A model generated the notes under the pieces. It was not told the origin of the DNA, did not search any database, and saw nothing but the letters and a program-made list of their open reading frames with translations. From positions 1-21,130 of the IMG/VR virus record IMGVR_UViG_3300037843_000081: DNA of 21,130 bases; one strand, 5' to 3'. This stretch comes from a virus. This document shows positions 1 to 7,178 of this stretch, piece by piece (the stretch's first letter is position 1; every line of letters begins with the position of its first letter). A program made the position numbers and the translations under genes.

Positions 1-1
1 C

Positions 2-100
2 TATAGGTGTTTTCATTACCACTCCGAGACCCTGAGAATACTGAAGTGCCAGACGTTCGACGCTTACATGGACGAAGCTGAGGGGGTGCTTGCGCTTTGA
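2..100 (+). CDS. 3' end of an unidentified gene (partial)
   Basis: An open frame enters from the left edge and ends at the TGA at 98-100. About 32 codons are visible, with product ending DEAEGVLAL. No domain can be recognised in so short a tail. The stop overlaps the TTG start of the next gene (TTGA at 97-100), an arrangement typical of translationally coupled phage genes, and this is the main support for calling it coding. The true start and length lie outside the window. Confidence 0.45.
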   Translation, partial: YRCFHYHSETLRILKCQTFDAYMDEAEGVLAL

Positions 101-309
101 AGTGGACTGACGAGGGCTGGGACGCTCCTGCCGATGAAAGGGCAGTCCCCTTTGAGAAGTGGCGGCATGATGCGACTACGGCGACAATAACCGAAGAAGT
201 ACGGGCGCGGTCGCAGCCTACCCTTAGTGTGCAACAAGAAAGCAGCGGCCCTCCGGCGAAGGCCAAGAAAAAACCACAGATGGGGCTTTTGTTCAAGGAT
301 AAGACTTGA
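97..309 (+). CDS. small hypothetical protein
   Basis: A 70-residue protein starting at TTG, with a purine-rich AGGGGG at 81-86 about ten bases upstream as a possible ribosome binding site. The N-terminal half is acidic and Trp-containing. The C-terminal third is low-complexity and basic (PPAKAKKKPQ) and ends GLLFKDKT, which suggests a flexible tail. No known family is recognised. The start overlaps the stop of the upstream frame by four bases, implying coupled translation. Being short and lacking homology evidence, it rests on its tight packing between neighbours. Confidence 0.5.
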   Translation: MKWTDEGWDAPADERAVPFEKWRHDATTATITEEVRARSQPTLSVQQESSGPPAKAKKKPQMGLLFKDKT

Positions 310-337
310 ATGTATCTTATAGTTCGATGTATGCTTA

Positions 338-1147
338 ATGCTGGTGGAGCCCCAAACACTCTTTGATAGGCATCTGGCGCAAGCCGACAGGGTGGCCGAA
401 AGGCTCTGTTGGAGCTATCGCGTATCGGGAGCGTTGACCTATCAGGAAGAGGCCAGATCTGAGGCTAGGCTGGCATTGTGGCGCTGTTGCCTATCCTACA
501 ATCCTGATCTCCAGGCATTCCAAAAGAAACTTGCCCACGTAGCCGACCTCATCATCTTCTGGTCGCCAGTGTTGGGGATTGCGGTTACTGAGCCTCGCAA
601 AGACCCCTACGCTTCTTTCTGGATCTGGGCTGTCCAGCGCGTAGGTGGGCGAGTTTTAGACTTTTTCCGATCCCAACACTTGATAACGCGGCTAGCCCCA
701 GGCGAAACCCATACGATGCTCTACCGAGAGCGCTTCGTTTCAATGGGGACGCCAAAGGGGCAGACAGCGAGAGGAAGCTCGAACCCCAGCCTCCGCGACG
801 AATACTTGAGTCAGGACTACACTGACTCTTTTTTTTCGTCTGATCGGGCCGACACGTATAACGAGTTAGAATCCATACAGTTAGAAATCTCCACCATCAT
901 GTCAGACGCTCATCTCACACAGACGGAGCAACAGGCAATTGATCTGGCATATGGGGATGAAGAGATGGAGCCTGCGGAAATTGCGGAGATGATGGGGATT
1001 GGTACGGCCACAGCCAAGTTGCTATTGAAAACAGCCTTGGGCAAGTTACAGGACGCGGCTCACTCGCTTTGTAACGGCTATGGACGCTCAGCCTTGAGCC
1101 ACGCTTCCGCCACAAAATCAATAACCTTACCCATGCTGCAACCTTGA
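338..1147 (+). CDS. sigma-70-like factor, probable phage transcription regulator
   Basis: A 269-residue protein with two separated sigma-70-like parts. Residues ~37-56 (EEARSEARLALWRCCLSYNP) look like sigma region 2.1. Residues ~92-118 (SFWIWAVQRVGGRVLDFFRS, then QHLITR) match the region 2.3/2.4 pattern that contacts the -10 element. About 33 residues lie between them, longer than usual. Residues ~193-240 form a region-4-like helix-turn-helix (LTQTEQQAIDL, then AEIAEMMGIGTATAKLLL) that would bind the -35 element. Such proteins redirect host RNA polymerase. The ATG at 338 has no clear ribosome binding site, and an out-of-frame ATG lies at 331. The last 70 bases overlap a minus-strand gene in a convergent arrangement. 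A sigma-like role is likely; genuine promoter recognition is inferred. Confidence 0.75.
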   Translation: MLVEPQTLFDRHLAQADRVAERLCWSYRVSGALTYQEEARSEARLALWRCCLSYNPDLQAFQKKLAHVADLIIFWSPVLGIAVTEPRKDPYASFWIWAVQRVGGRVLDFFRSQHLITRLAPGETHTMLYRERFVSMGTPKGQTARGSSNPSLRDEYLSQDYTDSFFSSDRADTYNELESIQLEISTIMSDAHLTQTEQQAIDLAYGDEEMEPAEIAEMMGIGTATAKLLLKTALGKLQDAAHSLCNGYGRSALSHASATKSITLPMLQP

Positions 1148-1275
1148 ACGGCGGTCCTTTCTAATAGGAAAGACATAGTTTGGGGCGAAACCCTGCATCC
1201 AATCCTCACTCGTTTCTTATCTTCTGGCAGGGCCTTACGGCCTAATTTCTTGGGAGTGGGGATTGTGTTATCCAT
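1078..1275 (-). CDS. ribbon-helix-helix-like DNA-binding protein
   Basis: A 65-residue protein on the minus strand, the only convincing minus-strand gene here. After a basic lead (KKLGRKALPEDKKRVRIG) comes a short strand RIGCRVS, then PQTMSFLLERTAVQG and SMGKVIDFVAEAWLKAE. This strand-helix-helix order with 'RVSPxT' at the strand-helix junction is typical of CopG/Arc-type repressors, which dimerise and bind operators through the strand. The frame extends upstream to an ATG at 1311, but the ATG at 1275 fits the family and has GGA about seven bases before it. It converges on and overlaps the sigma-like gene by 70 bases and diverges from the gene at 1306 with only 30 bases between. Likely a repressor; its target is unknown. 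Confidence 0.65.
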   Translation of the reverse strand: MDNTIPTPKKLGRKALPEDKKRVRIGCRVSPQTMSFLLERTAVQGCSMGKVIDFVAEAWLKAERP

Positions 1276-1305
1276 AAATCCACAGTACACTGATGTTGGG
1301 CGAAA

Positions 1306-1758
1306 ATGCAAACAATTCTGTTGGCCATCTTTGGTACGTTCTGCTTCTGCCTTTTCCTAGTGGCATTGGCCGTTGGCGGCTATTGGATGTACCGCAGCCG
1401 AAAGAAGCAGATCGAAGTCCAGGAGCAGTTCTGCAAGGCCGTCGAGACTCTTTCCTCTGTCGCTAAGGATCTGAGCGACATCCCCAAACTCATCGCAGGG
1501 CATGGCAACGCAGCCGGGGCCATCGCTATTGAAGTGGCGAAGCTCCGAGACTCGATTGATCGCTTCGTTGGCGTCGTAGTGAAGCCGAGAGAGACTGAAG
1601 CGGGCGTGGACTACACCAAAGAAGAGGACGCCAGCCTGCATTGGGAAGTAGCGCAGGTCCTAGCCGAAGATCCCTCTGTTGGTATCGAGAGGGCTAAGGA
1701 GATAGCCGAAGGGCGGATTGCGGAGCAGGCGGCGCTACCGCACTTGGGAATGGAGTGA
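1306..1758 (+). CDS. membrane-anchored coiled-coil protein, unknown function
   Basis: A 150-residue protein with one strong N-terminal hydrophobic segment (about residues 3-28, ILLAIFGTFCFCLFLVALAV) followed by basic YRSRKKQ, which predicts an anchor with the C-terminus in the cytoplasm by the positive-inside rule. Residues ~35-90 are helical and heptad-like (VEQ/LSSVAKDLSD/IEVAKLRDSIDRF), a probable coiled coil. The tail is acidic. The layout resembles small phage membrane proteins with a cytosolic coiled coil, but no family is recognised. The ribosome binding site is weak (TTGGGCG just upstream). It is divergent from the RHH gene. Confidence 0.6.
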   Translation: MQTILLAIFGTFCFCLFLVALAVGGYWMYRSRKKQIEVQEQFCKAVETLSSVAKDLSDIPKLIAGHGNAAGAIAIEVAKLRDSIDRFVGVVVKPRETEAGVDYTKEEDASLHWEVAQVLAEDPSVGIERAKEIAEGRIAEQAALPHLGME

Positions 1759-1759
1759 C

Positions 1760-1987
1760 ATGGGTGACCTGACCGATCTGAAGATTGTTGAAAACGAATA
1801 CCTGCCCGAAGGGTTTGTCCAGTTTAATGACGGTCATGGCGTGTCTATCTTAGACGTAAAAAGTGGTAACGTGGTCCGTATCCCGCATGGTAGTTTTCAA
1901 GTAAGCTATAAACTTTCTCCAATATGCGAGCAGAAGGAAGACTCGACGGTTTTCTATTTGCTGTGCACGATGAGGTTCTATGAGTGA
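1760..1987 (+). CDS. small hypothetical protein
   Basis: A 75-residue protein. The frame stays open upstream to a TTG at 1718, but the ATG at 1760 is preferred because GGAG lies at 52-55 of the same line (1752-1755), at good spacing, and because it avoids a long overlap with the preceding gene. The sequence alternates beta-prone stretches (GFVQFNDGHGVSILDVKSG, VVRIPHGSFQVSYKL, STVFYLLCTMRFYE), suggesting a compact all-beta fold. No family is recognised. Its end overlaps the next gene by eight bases (ATGAGTGA), so the two are probably translated together. Confidence 0.55.
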   Translation: MGDLTDLKIVENEYLPEGFVQFNDGHGVSILDVKSGNVVRIPHGSFQVSYKLSPICEQKEDSTVFYLLCTMRFYE

Positions 1988-2213
1988 GACCGTAGCCACG
2001 CGATCCCCGTCTGAGGCTCTGATGACTTGCCTTGAAGAGTTTGGTAAGGCAGAGCCAACCCATGTCCTAGTGGTTTGGACTGATGAATATGGAGATATTT
2101 GTTGGAGTGGCTCTAGGCCAAGTTCAGTTGTGTCCTTGCTGGGAATGTTGAAATGCGTCGAAGTAGCATTGGAGCAGGATTTTCTAAAGGACCGGGAGAA
2201 GCATGACTCCTAA
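1980..2213 (+). CDS. small hypothetical phage protein
   Basis: A 77-residue protein. A central strand-like stretch THVLVVWTDEYGDICWSGS is followed by a helix (VVSLLGMLKCVEVALEQDFL). Short proteins with this 'vlVvWtdedG..-LGmle.a' look recur in phage genomes, recalled from memory and with no assigned function. The ATG lies within the end of the preceding gene, and the stop overlaps the next gene by eleven bases, making this part of a coupled run of genes from 1760 to 2985. Confidence 0.55.
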   Translation: MSETVATRSPSEALMTCLEEFGKAEPTHVLVVWTDEYGDICWSGSRPSSVVSLLGMLKCVEVALEQDFLKDREKHDS

Positions 2214-2985
2214 GCAGTTCAAGCCCATAATTCTTCGCACCTTGAAAGCAGGGCAGAAGTTCCAAACCGTAGAAGCCTTTGCGGACCATCTCATAGCAAA
2301 GATGGAGGACTTCGCGGATATGTTTGCCATGGCGCTGGAGGTGGCGGGAACTACTACCAGCCCGGCAATCGAGTCTGTATCCAGACAAGAGCTTCCTCCC
2401 GCAGACCCAGCCATCATCCTCCCCACGGCGAGGGACGCTGCCGACGTCTCGGAGAGATTCAAGCCCAAACAGCCTACGGTGGGATTCATAGAGAATTTCA
2501 CTAAAGAGGAGATGTTTGAGCACTACAGCAAGAACCTCCCGGCTACCCTGCAAGTCCATCCTCCTGGGTGTAAAGCCCCAATCACATTGACCCGAAGCAT
2601 TCAGAGAGGGCCTGGGGAGAGCTTTGCCGACATGCGAAATGGCGGCATCTACATGCCGACCGTAAAGATCAGTTACGCACAGCCGGGGGTGTCTGACCCA
2701 GCAGAATGCGTTAGTGTGGTAGTGTCCACGTCCGATGCGGACATGAACCCGAAGCGAGTACTGGACGAGATTACAGCGCAAGCCAATGCCCGCTACACCT
2801 CTGAGCGCCGGAAGATAGAACCGAAGTTCGCCATCCCCCCACCGCAATCCCTAGACGAGACGATCCGAGGGACGCAGGAGGAGCGCACCCCATGGAACAC
2901 AACCGACGAGCAGGCTTCAGGCAACGATTTAAGCCAGTGGGGAGCGCCGGTCGCGGGAGTGGCGGCATCGAAGTTTAGCAAGTGA
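2203..2985 (+). CDS. hypothetical protein upstream of terminase
   Basis: A 260-residue soluble protein with no signal peptide or membrane segment. The N-terminal ~50 residues look helical (KQFKPIILRTLKAGQKF, ADHLIAKMEDFADMFAMALE). A Pro/Ala-rich linker follows. The middle (~105-190) looks beta-rich (ATLQVHPPGCKAPITLTR, PTVKISYAQPG, CVSVVVSTSDAD). The tail is Pro/Gln/Gly-rich and probably disordered. GGGAG just before the ATG is a good ribosome binding site, and the start overlaps the previous stop by eleven bases. No family is recognised. Its position before the packaging genes hints at a DNA-related or early structural role, but that is only inference. A long antisense frame across the same bases is a shadow. 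Confidence 0.65.
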   Translation: MTPKQFKPIILRTLKAGQKFQTVEAFADHLIAKMEDFADMFAMALEVAGTTTSPAIESVSRQELPPADPAIILPTARDAADVSERFKPKQPTVGFIENFTKEEMFEHYSKNLPATLQVHPPGCKAPITLTRSIQRGPGESFADMRNGGIYMPTVKISYAQPGVSDPAECVSVVVSTSDADMNPKRVLDEITAQANARYTSERRKIEPKFAIPPPQSLDETIRGTQEERTPWNTTDEQASGNDLSQWGAPVAGVAASKFSK

Positions 2986-3005
2986 TAGGCGATTCCTAAC
3001 AGTGT

Positions 3006-3410
3006 ATGGCGGATCAGTCCACAAACCCCAGTTTCCTGGGGATAACGAACCAGGGCGGCGCAACTGAGGCCCTTACACCCCCCATCAGCCGCTCCGCCAT
3101 CAAGGTTACGCGCAAGAACATCGCCAAGATCCCAGAGCGCCATCTCATAGAGAACATTGACCCGATGCTCACAGAGGCGTTCATAGGCTTGCGCCAGAAG
3201 ATCAAAGACGGAAACGTGCGCTGCATCGAGTTGGCCCTGCAAATTGTGAACCTCATCAAGCCGCCAGGGGGCGTCACCGTCACCAACAACCTGCTCCAGC
3301 AGAACAATAACAAAACCGAGAACACCTCCGTCAGCTTCGAGTCCCTTGTCCGCAAATTGGAGAAAAGAAATCTCTCTGCCACCAACGTCATTGATGTGAC
3401 CCCAGAGTAA
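3006..3410 (+). CDS. possible terminase small subunit
   Basis: A 134-residue protein directly upstream of the large terminase subunit, ten bases before its start. The N-terminus is flexible, followed by a basic segment (SRSAIKVTRKNIAKIPERHL). Residues ~55-82 are helical (MLTEAFIGLRQKIKDGNVRC, IELALQIVNLIK), and 'GNVRCIELALQIV' resembles the helical repeats of small-terminase-like proteins ('..GD..A..~l~l..'). Small terminases recognise the packaging site and load the large subunit. The assignment rests mainly on position and size; no clear helix-turn-helix is visible. An Asn/Gln-rich stretch (NNLLQQNNNKTEN) is probably a linker. Confidence 0.5.
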   Translation: MADQSTNPSFLGITNQGGATEALTPPISRSAIKVTRKNIAKIPERHLIENIDPMLTEAFIGLRQKIKDGNVRCIELALQIVNLIKPPGGVTVTNNLLQQNNNKTENTSVSFESLVRKLEKRNLSATNVIDVTPE

Positions 3411-3420
3411 GGGCGTGTGT

Positions 3421-5691
3421 ATGGCCGACTCCCGTTGGCACCAAGATCTTGAGGTTGCTCAGCTTATCGAGCACCTGAATCAAGACGGCAAATTCAATCA
3501 ATCCGACAACCTCACCCCTTCGGAGGTCAGGGTCATCCTCCGCGAACTCGAACACTGCCGGAACGACTTCGTGTATGCGGCCAGAAACTACTTCTGGATC
3601 ACTACCAAAAAGCTAAGAAATCAATTACTTACGCTGTTACCGGCCCAGGAACTTATATTGGAAAAAGTTCTTGAAATGAAGGCTAAGAAACAGCCACAAA
3701 AGATTATAATCATCAAAGCGAGACAATTGGGATGTTCGACTTTAATTGAAGCGTTGATAGCTTGGCGTACTATGTTCTTTTCAAACATCAATGCCCTCGT
3801 AGTCTCTTACGACAAGGCCCATACTTCGGATGTTTTGTTCCCTATAATGTGCTTCATTTACGATAATATGCCCTGGTGGATGAAGCCGATGTGCGCCCAG
3901 AGGAAGGCTGACGAGCTTCTATACTTCGACAATCCCAAGCCAGACTTAAGGAGCATAGACCCAGGATTAAACAGCAAGGTGTTCGTTAGGGGAGCGAATT
4001 CTTCTGGCGTCGGGCAGGGAATAAGGTTAAGCGCCGTACACGTTTCTGAGTTCACGGAATATACGGAGGACGTAGCTCGCGGGATTATTGATGAAGACAT
4101 GGTGAATGCTCTTGTGGAAGATGAGAACACCTTTGCTATTTTGGAATCAACGGCTAAGGGGGCCAACCGTTACGGGCATAAACTCTGGAAGCGCTGTATG
4201 GAATTGCTGGGGAGCGATGAGGCTGAGTGGTATCCACTATTCCTTCCGTTCTTTTTTGAGGCAACTAGAGTCCGCCCGGTGCCTGTCAACTGGAGGGTTG
4301 AGACGCCGGAGTTTAGAATGAGGGAGAAAGTAGAGTCGGAGTGGCTTCGCTGCCAGCGAAGTGAATGTTTACAGTATCACTACCGCTACGTTCAAAAGGT
4401 AGACAGATCTGGTTTAATTTGCCCAACCTGCGAGATTGGGATACTTAACCCATACGTGTTGGCCGACGAGCAACTGGCATGGTATGAGCATCGTAGAAAG
4501 AATTCGGACAGAGACGAAGAGAGTTCTAAGTTACTGAAACAGGAAATGGCCAGCACAGGCGAAGAGGCATTCCAGTTGCAGGGTTATCAGATATTCGGGC
4601 AGAAGGCGCAGGACTTCGCCAATATAAACGTGCGGAACCCGATAGCAGAGGGAGACTTTGATCTGGCTGGAAGATTCCACGGATGTAATACTACCAATCC
4701 AAAGAACGAAGCTGGGTTTTATTCCTGCTACCAGGAGGATTGCAACCTCGATCACACTTACGACGATGCTCCGCTGAAGATCTGGGAGTGGCCCATGCCG
4801 GAGGCTGAATACTGCATAGGCGCTGATCTCTCGGAGGGGTTGGGCGGCAAGTCGGCCTACAGCGTAGGGGTCGCTATCCGGTTTAGCACGACAGGCGGCG
4901 GAGATTATCAGGTAGCAACGTGGAGGGCAAACACGATTGATCCTATTGGGTTTGCCTACAAACTGAACCATCTTGGTTTGCTTTACAACAGCGGACTGAT
5001 GTCTGTCGAATGCAACCGATATGACATTTGCTTAGGCACGCTGCGCTACCAGTTGGGGTATCCCAATCTATACCGCTGGAAGCACTTAGATTCCCTGAAC
5101 ATCATGTCAAACAAGTTGGGATGGTGGACAAATATGTCTTCCCGTCCCCGGCTCTGGCAGACGTTTAAGCGATGGCTCCAGCAGGAATTGTTCTTTGTCC
5201 GATCCCGCAATCTCGCAGAGGAGATGAAGAATTTTGTTAAGGACGAGGAAGACTCCTACAGTGCTGGAGGCGACCAGGACGAGTGGGACGATGAGCTTTT
5301 AGCGTGTATGATTTCCCTTTATACGGCCCACGAGGGAGACTGGAACGACGCTTTAGGTATGATCGCGCCGAAGGCGAAGTTAGCAAAAGAAGATGCCGTC
5401 TATGTGATAAAGTGCCAGAACTGCCCGAACGAATGGTGGGCCAACACAGTCGAGGATAAGAACATAGACCCGACAGAGTTTCAGCCGCAGATGGACCCCA
5501 ATCACAAAGTAGTCCAGTCTGGAGGGATGCGGTGTGCGGTATGTGGGAGCCGTAGGCTTGAGATTACGCGGAACAATAATGGTGGTGCTCCAGTGTCGCA
5601 ACAAGGGGAAGATGATCTTATCAATGAAGCGAACCAGTATTGGGACCCATCGCAGGAGTGGAATAATCCGAACGACATGGAAGTTTTCTAG
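3421..5691 (+). CDS. terL: terminase large subunit (packaging ATPase/nuclease)
   Basis: A 756-residue protein. The ATG at 3421 is preferred over a GTG at 3415 because AAGGG lies seven bases before it. The ATPase half shows a Walker A-like loop KARQLGCST (residues 99-107), an acidic Walker B-like segment AVHVSEF (205-211), and the coupling motif ESTAKG (242-247). The nuclease half is RuvC/RNase H-like: IGADLSEG with Asp469, VECN with Glu530, and WDDELLACM with Asp623/624. These power DNA translocation into the head and cut concatemers. Unusually, there are two Cys clusters: C311/C316 with C334/C337 between the domains, and C665/C668 with C705/C708 at the C-terminus, both zinc-ribbon-like. The length exceeds a typical TerL (~450-600) partly because of these. 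The gene is noticeably AT-rich in places (20 G/C in bases 3661-3720). Confidence 0.92.
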   Translation: MADSRWHQDLEVAQLIEHLNQDGKFNQSDNLTPSEVRVILRELEHCRNDFVYAARNYFWITTKKLRNQLLTLLPAQELILEKVLEMKAKKQPQKIIIIKARQLGCSTLIEALIAWRTMFFSNINALVVSYDKAHTSDVLFPIMCFIYDNMPWWMKPMCAQRKADELLYFDNPKPDLRSIDPGLNSKVFVRGANSSGVGQGIRLSAVHVSEFTEYTEDVARGIIDEDMVNALVEDENTFAILESTAKGANRYGHKLWKRCMELLGSDEAEWYPLFLPFFFEATRVRPVPVNWRVETPEFRMREKVESEWLRCQRSECLQYHYRYVQKVDRSGLICPTCEIGILNPYVLADEQLAWYEHRRKNSDRDEESSKLLKQEMASTGEEAFQLQGYQIFGQKAQDFANINVRNPIAEGDFDLAGRFHGCNTTNPKNEAGFYSCYQEDCNLDHTYDDAPLKIWEWPMPEAEYCIGADLSEGLGGKSAYSVGVAIRFSTTGGGDYQVATWRANTIDPIGFAYKLNHLGLLYNSGLMSVECNRYDICLGTLRYQLGYPNLYRWKHLDSLNIMSNKLGWWTNMSSRPRLWQTFKRWLQQELFFVRSRNLAEEMKNFVKDEEDSYSAGGDQDEWDDELLACMISLYTAHEGDWNDALGMIAPKAKLAKEDAVYVIKCQNCPNEWWANTVEDKNIDPTEFQPQMDPNHKVVQSGGMRCAVCGSRRLEITRNNNGGAPVSQQGEDDLINEANQYWDPSQEWNNPNDMEVF

Positions 5692-5702
5692 GTGGACGAA
5701 AA

Positions 5703-5759
5703 TACGATTTCATAGTATCGTAGGGGCGTAAGACGGCGCTGGCATAGCCCGACCCCCTA
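5703..5759 (+). promoter_or_regulatory. possible structured leader between terL and the next gene
   Basis: The 95-base gap after terL can form two stem-loops: TACGAT (5703-5708) with ATCGTA (5717-5722), and TAGGGG (5721-5726) with CCCCTA (5754-5759). The second encloses a small inner hairpin (38-40 with 46-48 of the line). The two outer stems share bases 5721-5722, so they would compete slightly. No T-run follows, so it is not an ordinary terminator. It may be an mRNA processing or translation-control element for the GTG-started gene downstream. Chance folding cannot be excluded. Confidence 0.25.
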
Positions 5760-5786
5760 AAAGGAATAGGGAAGGAGAAAAATCCC

Positions 5787-6326
5787 GTGTCCTCCTGCAA
5801 TACAGCGACGACATACACTTCGACTTTGAATTACCGCCAGGACACTGGTGGGACGGACATCGTATATCAAGGCAAGGGGATCTGTGCGATTCACAGCCAG
5901 ATGCCAAGCCAGATGACGTTGACTACCAATGCGGGTAGCGCTGCCGGTACCTATGTCCTGTATTTTCCTTCAACCGCTGGGCTTTATACTGGCGTTTGGG
6001 CCAATGCTGCTGGTATCCCAGCCAACACGCATGTCCACACAATCCAATCAACCTTTGTCCAGCTTGACACAACGCTAGCCACGACCATCACGACTGGCAC
6101 GCCGATCATATTTACCCCCGGCCCTATTGGTGTTCCAACGATCTGGGGGTCAACCCCCGCCAACACCTATGCCATACCAGCCCCAAACAGCGACGGGACT
6201 TACGGTCCGCAACACGCTACCGATCCCTTTACCTATACTGTGCAGATGGCCGCTGCTGATTTGGGGTTCGGACAAAGTTTTAAGTTTGCTTACAATGGGC
6301 AGATTATCTACGGCGAGGTAGTGTAG
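5787..6326 (+). CDS. hypothetical beta-rich protein, possibly structural
   Basis: A 179-residue protein starting at GTG with a strong AGGAG at 5773-5777. It is rich in Thr, Ser, Gly, Pro and aromatic residues, with alternating beta-prone stretches (MTLTTNAGSAAGTYVLYFPS, STFVQLDTTLATTITTGTPI, FKFAYNGQIIYGEVV) and no helices of note. There is no signal peptide. Composition resembles phage virion accessory or surface proteins, but no family is recognised. It opens the block between terminase and portal, and a potentially structured leader precedes it. Confidence 0.6.
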   Translation: MSSCNTATTYTSTLNYRQDTGGTDIVYQGKGICAIHSQMPSQMTLTTNAGSAAGTYVLYFPSTAGLYTGVWANAAGIPANTHVHTIQSTFVQLDTTLATTITTGTPIIFTPGPIGVPTIWGSTPANTYAIPAPNSDGTYGPQHATDPFTYTVQMAAADLGFGQSFKFAYNGQIIYGEVV

Positions 6327-6350
6327 ACAGATACGCGACTAGGGAGCACC

Positions 6351-6614
6351 ATGGACAACCCATCGTTCGACATCGCTCCGGTAACTCGGGCACAGGTAGA
6401 CAATCTACTCGCTCAACTCACAGCCAATGGCTCAACCGTGAAACCGGGCAGCACGCCTGATTCCTGGGACATCAAGGGGCATAAATTCTTCATCGAGGTC
6501 GAAGCCGACGCTCGGTATGATGAGTCCCTTCAGATCCTCGCAGTCGAAGTGGTTCATGGGCCAGCGGGCAGGGTCGAAGCAGAACTCAGGAAGCAACTAG
6601 GTTTGCCGTCGTAA
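6351..6614 (+). CDS. small hypothetical protein
   Basis: An 87-residue protein with GGGAG about six bases before the ATG. A helical N-terminus (RAQVDNLLAQLTANG) leads into a strand-turn-strand part (SWDIKGHKFFIEVEADARYD, LQILAVEVVHGP) and a C-terminal helix (GRVEAELRKQLGL). This alpha-beta-beta-alpha pattern suggests a compact domain. No named family is recognised and no catalytic motif is visible. It lies between a beta-rich protein and the possible lipoprotein, in the same direction with short gaps. Confidence 0.55.
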   Translation: MDNPSFDIAPVTRAQVDNLLAQLTANGSTVKPGSTPDSWDIKGHKFFIEVEADARYDESLQILAVEVVHGPAGRVEAELRKQLGLPS

Positions 6615-6635
6615 GAAAGTTAAAGGAGATTCCCG

Positions 6636-7175
6636 ATGAAATTCAAACCATTCCTGGCCGTGTTTGCCGCGGCCGCCATGCTCACCCAGACCGGCTGTAC
6701 CGGTTCCGACATTCTGCTCACCTTGGAAGCGAGCGTGGCGGCGTCCGAGATCCTTGTCGCCAGCCTCGCCACGGCGGGCAAGATCCCAGCCGCTGACGCT
6801 ACGCCCATCGAGGCGGCGATTGCCGATGTCCCGGCTGCTTACACCCAGACGAGTACGGAACTCGCCTCTTCGGATGCGCCCGCAGTCAAGACGCTGAAGA
6901 TCACCGCCTACTTCGCCAACGCGCTCCAGAAGTTGAATGCGCTCCCTCCGGAGGCGCAGGTGTACGCTATCCCCGTGACACAAGCCATCAACGCCTTCCT
7001 GAACGCCATCAACCCGCCGCCAGCGGCTACGGGTGCGTTTAAGGCGAATGTGCGTACTACGGCGACGGCGTTCCCAGCCACCGGCTGGGCTCACCAGATA
7101 GCGCGTCATCACCTCAGCGACGTCAAGACCAGGGCGCTGAATCTTCAAATCGCCATCGACAACCTCAAGAAGTAG
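6636..7175 (+). CDS. possible phage-encoded lipoprotein
   Basis: A 179-residue protein with an excellent ribosome binding site (AAAGGAGA before the ATG). Its N-terminus has basic residues (MKFKPF), a hydrophobic core (LAVFAAAAML) and then TQTGC with Cys21, a near-lipobox (the -3 residue is Gln, so not canonical). If processed, Cys21 would be lipidated and the rest displayed in the periplasm. The mature part is Ala-rich and helical, with no membrane segment and no enzyme motif. Phage lipoproteins commonly act in lysis (outer-membrane spanins) or superinfection exclusion; neither can be assigned. The gene is GC-rich (38 G/C in bases 6661-6720), unlike terL. Four bases separate it from the next gene. 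Confidence 0.6.
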   Translation: MKFKPFLAVFAAAAMLTQTGCTGSDILLTLEASVAASEILVASLATAGKIPAADATPIEAAIADVPAAYTQTSTELASSDAPAVKTLKITAYFANALQKLNALPPEAQVYAIPVTQAINAFLNAINPPPAATGAFKANVRTTATAFPATGWAHQIARHHLSDVKTRALNLQIAIDNLKK

Positions 7176-7178
7176 CCC

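Noticed and set aside
2113-2847. 244-residue minus-strand frame
   Set aside because: It lies fully antisense to the well-supported gene at 2203-2985, has no ribosome binding site, and reads as low-quality Arg/Gly/Ser sequence.
6664-6897. Nested +1-frame Pro/Arg-rich frame that could recall an Rz1-type spanin
   Set aside because: No signal peptide or lipobox Cys, and the composition is what a frame-shifted Ala-rich gene yields.
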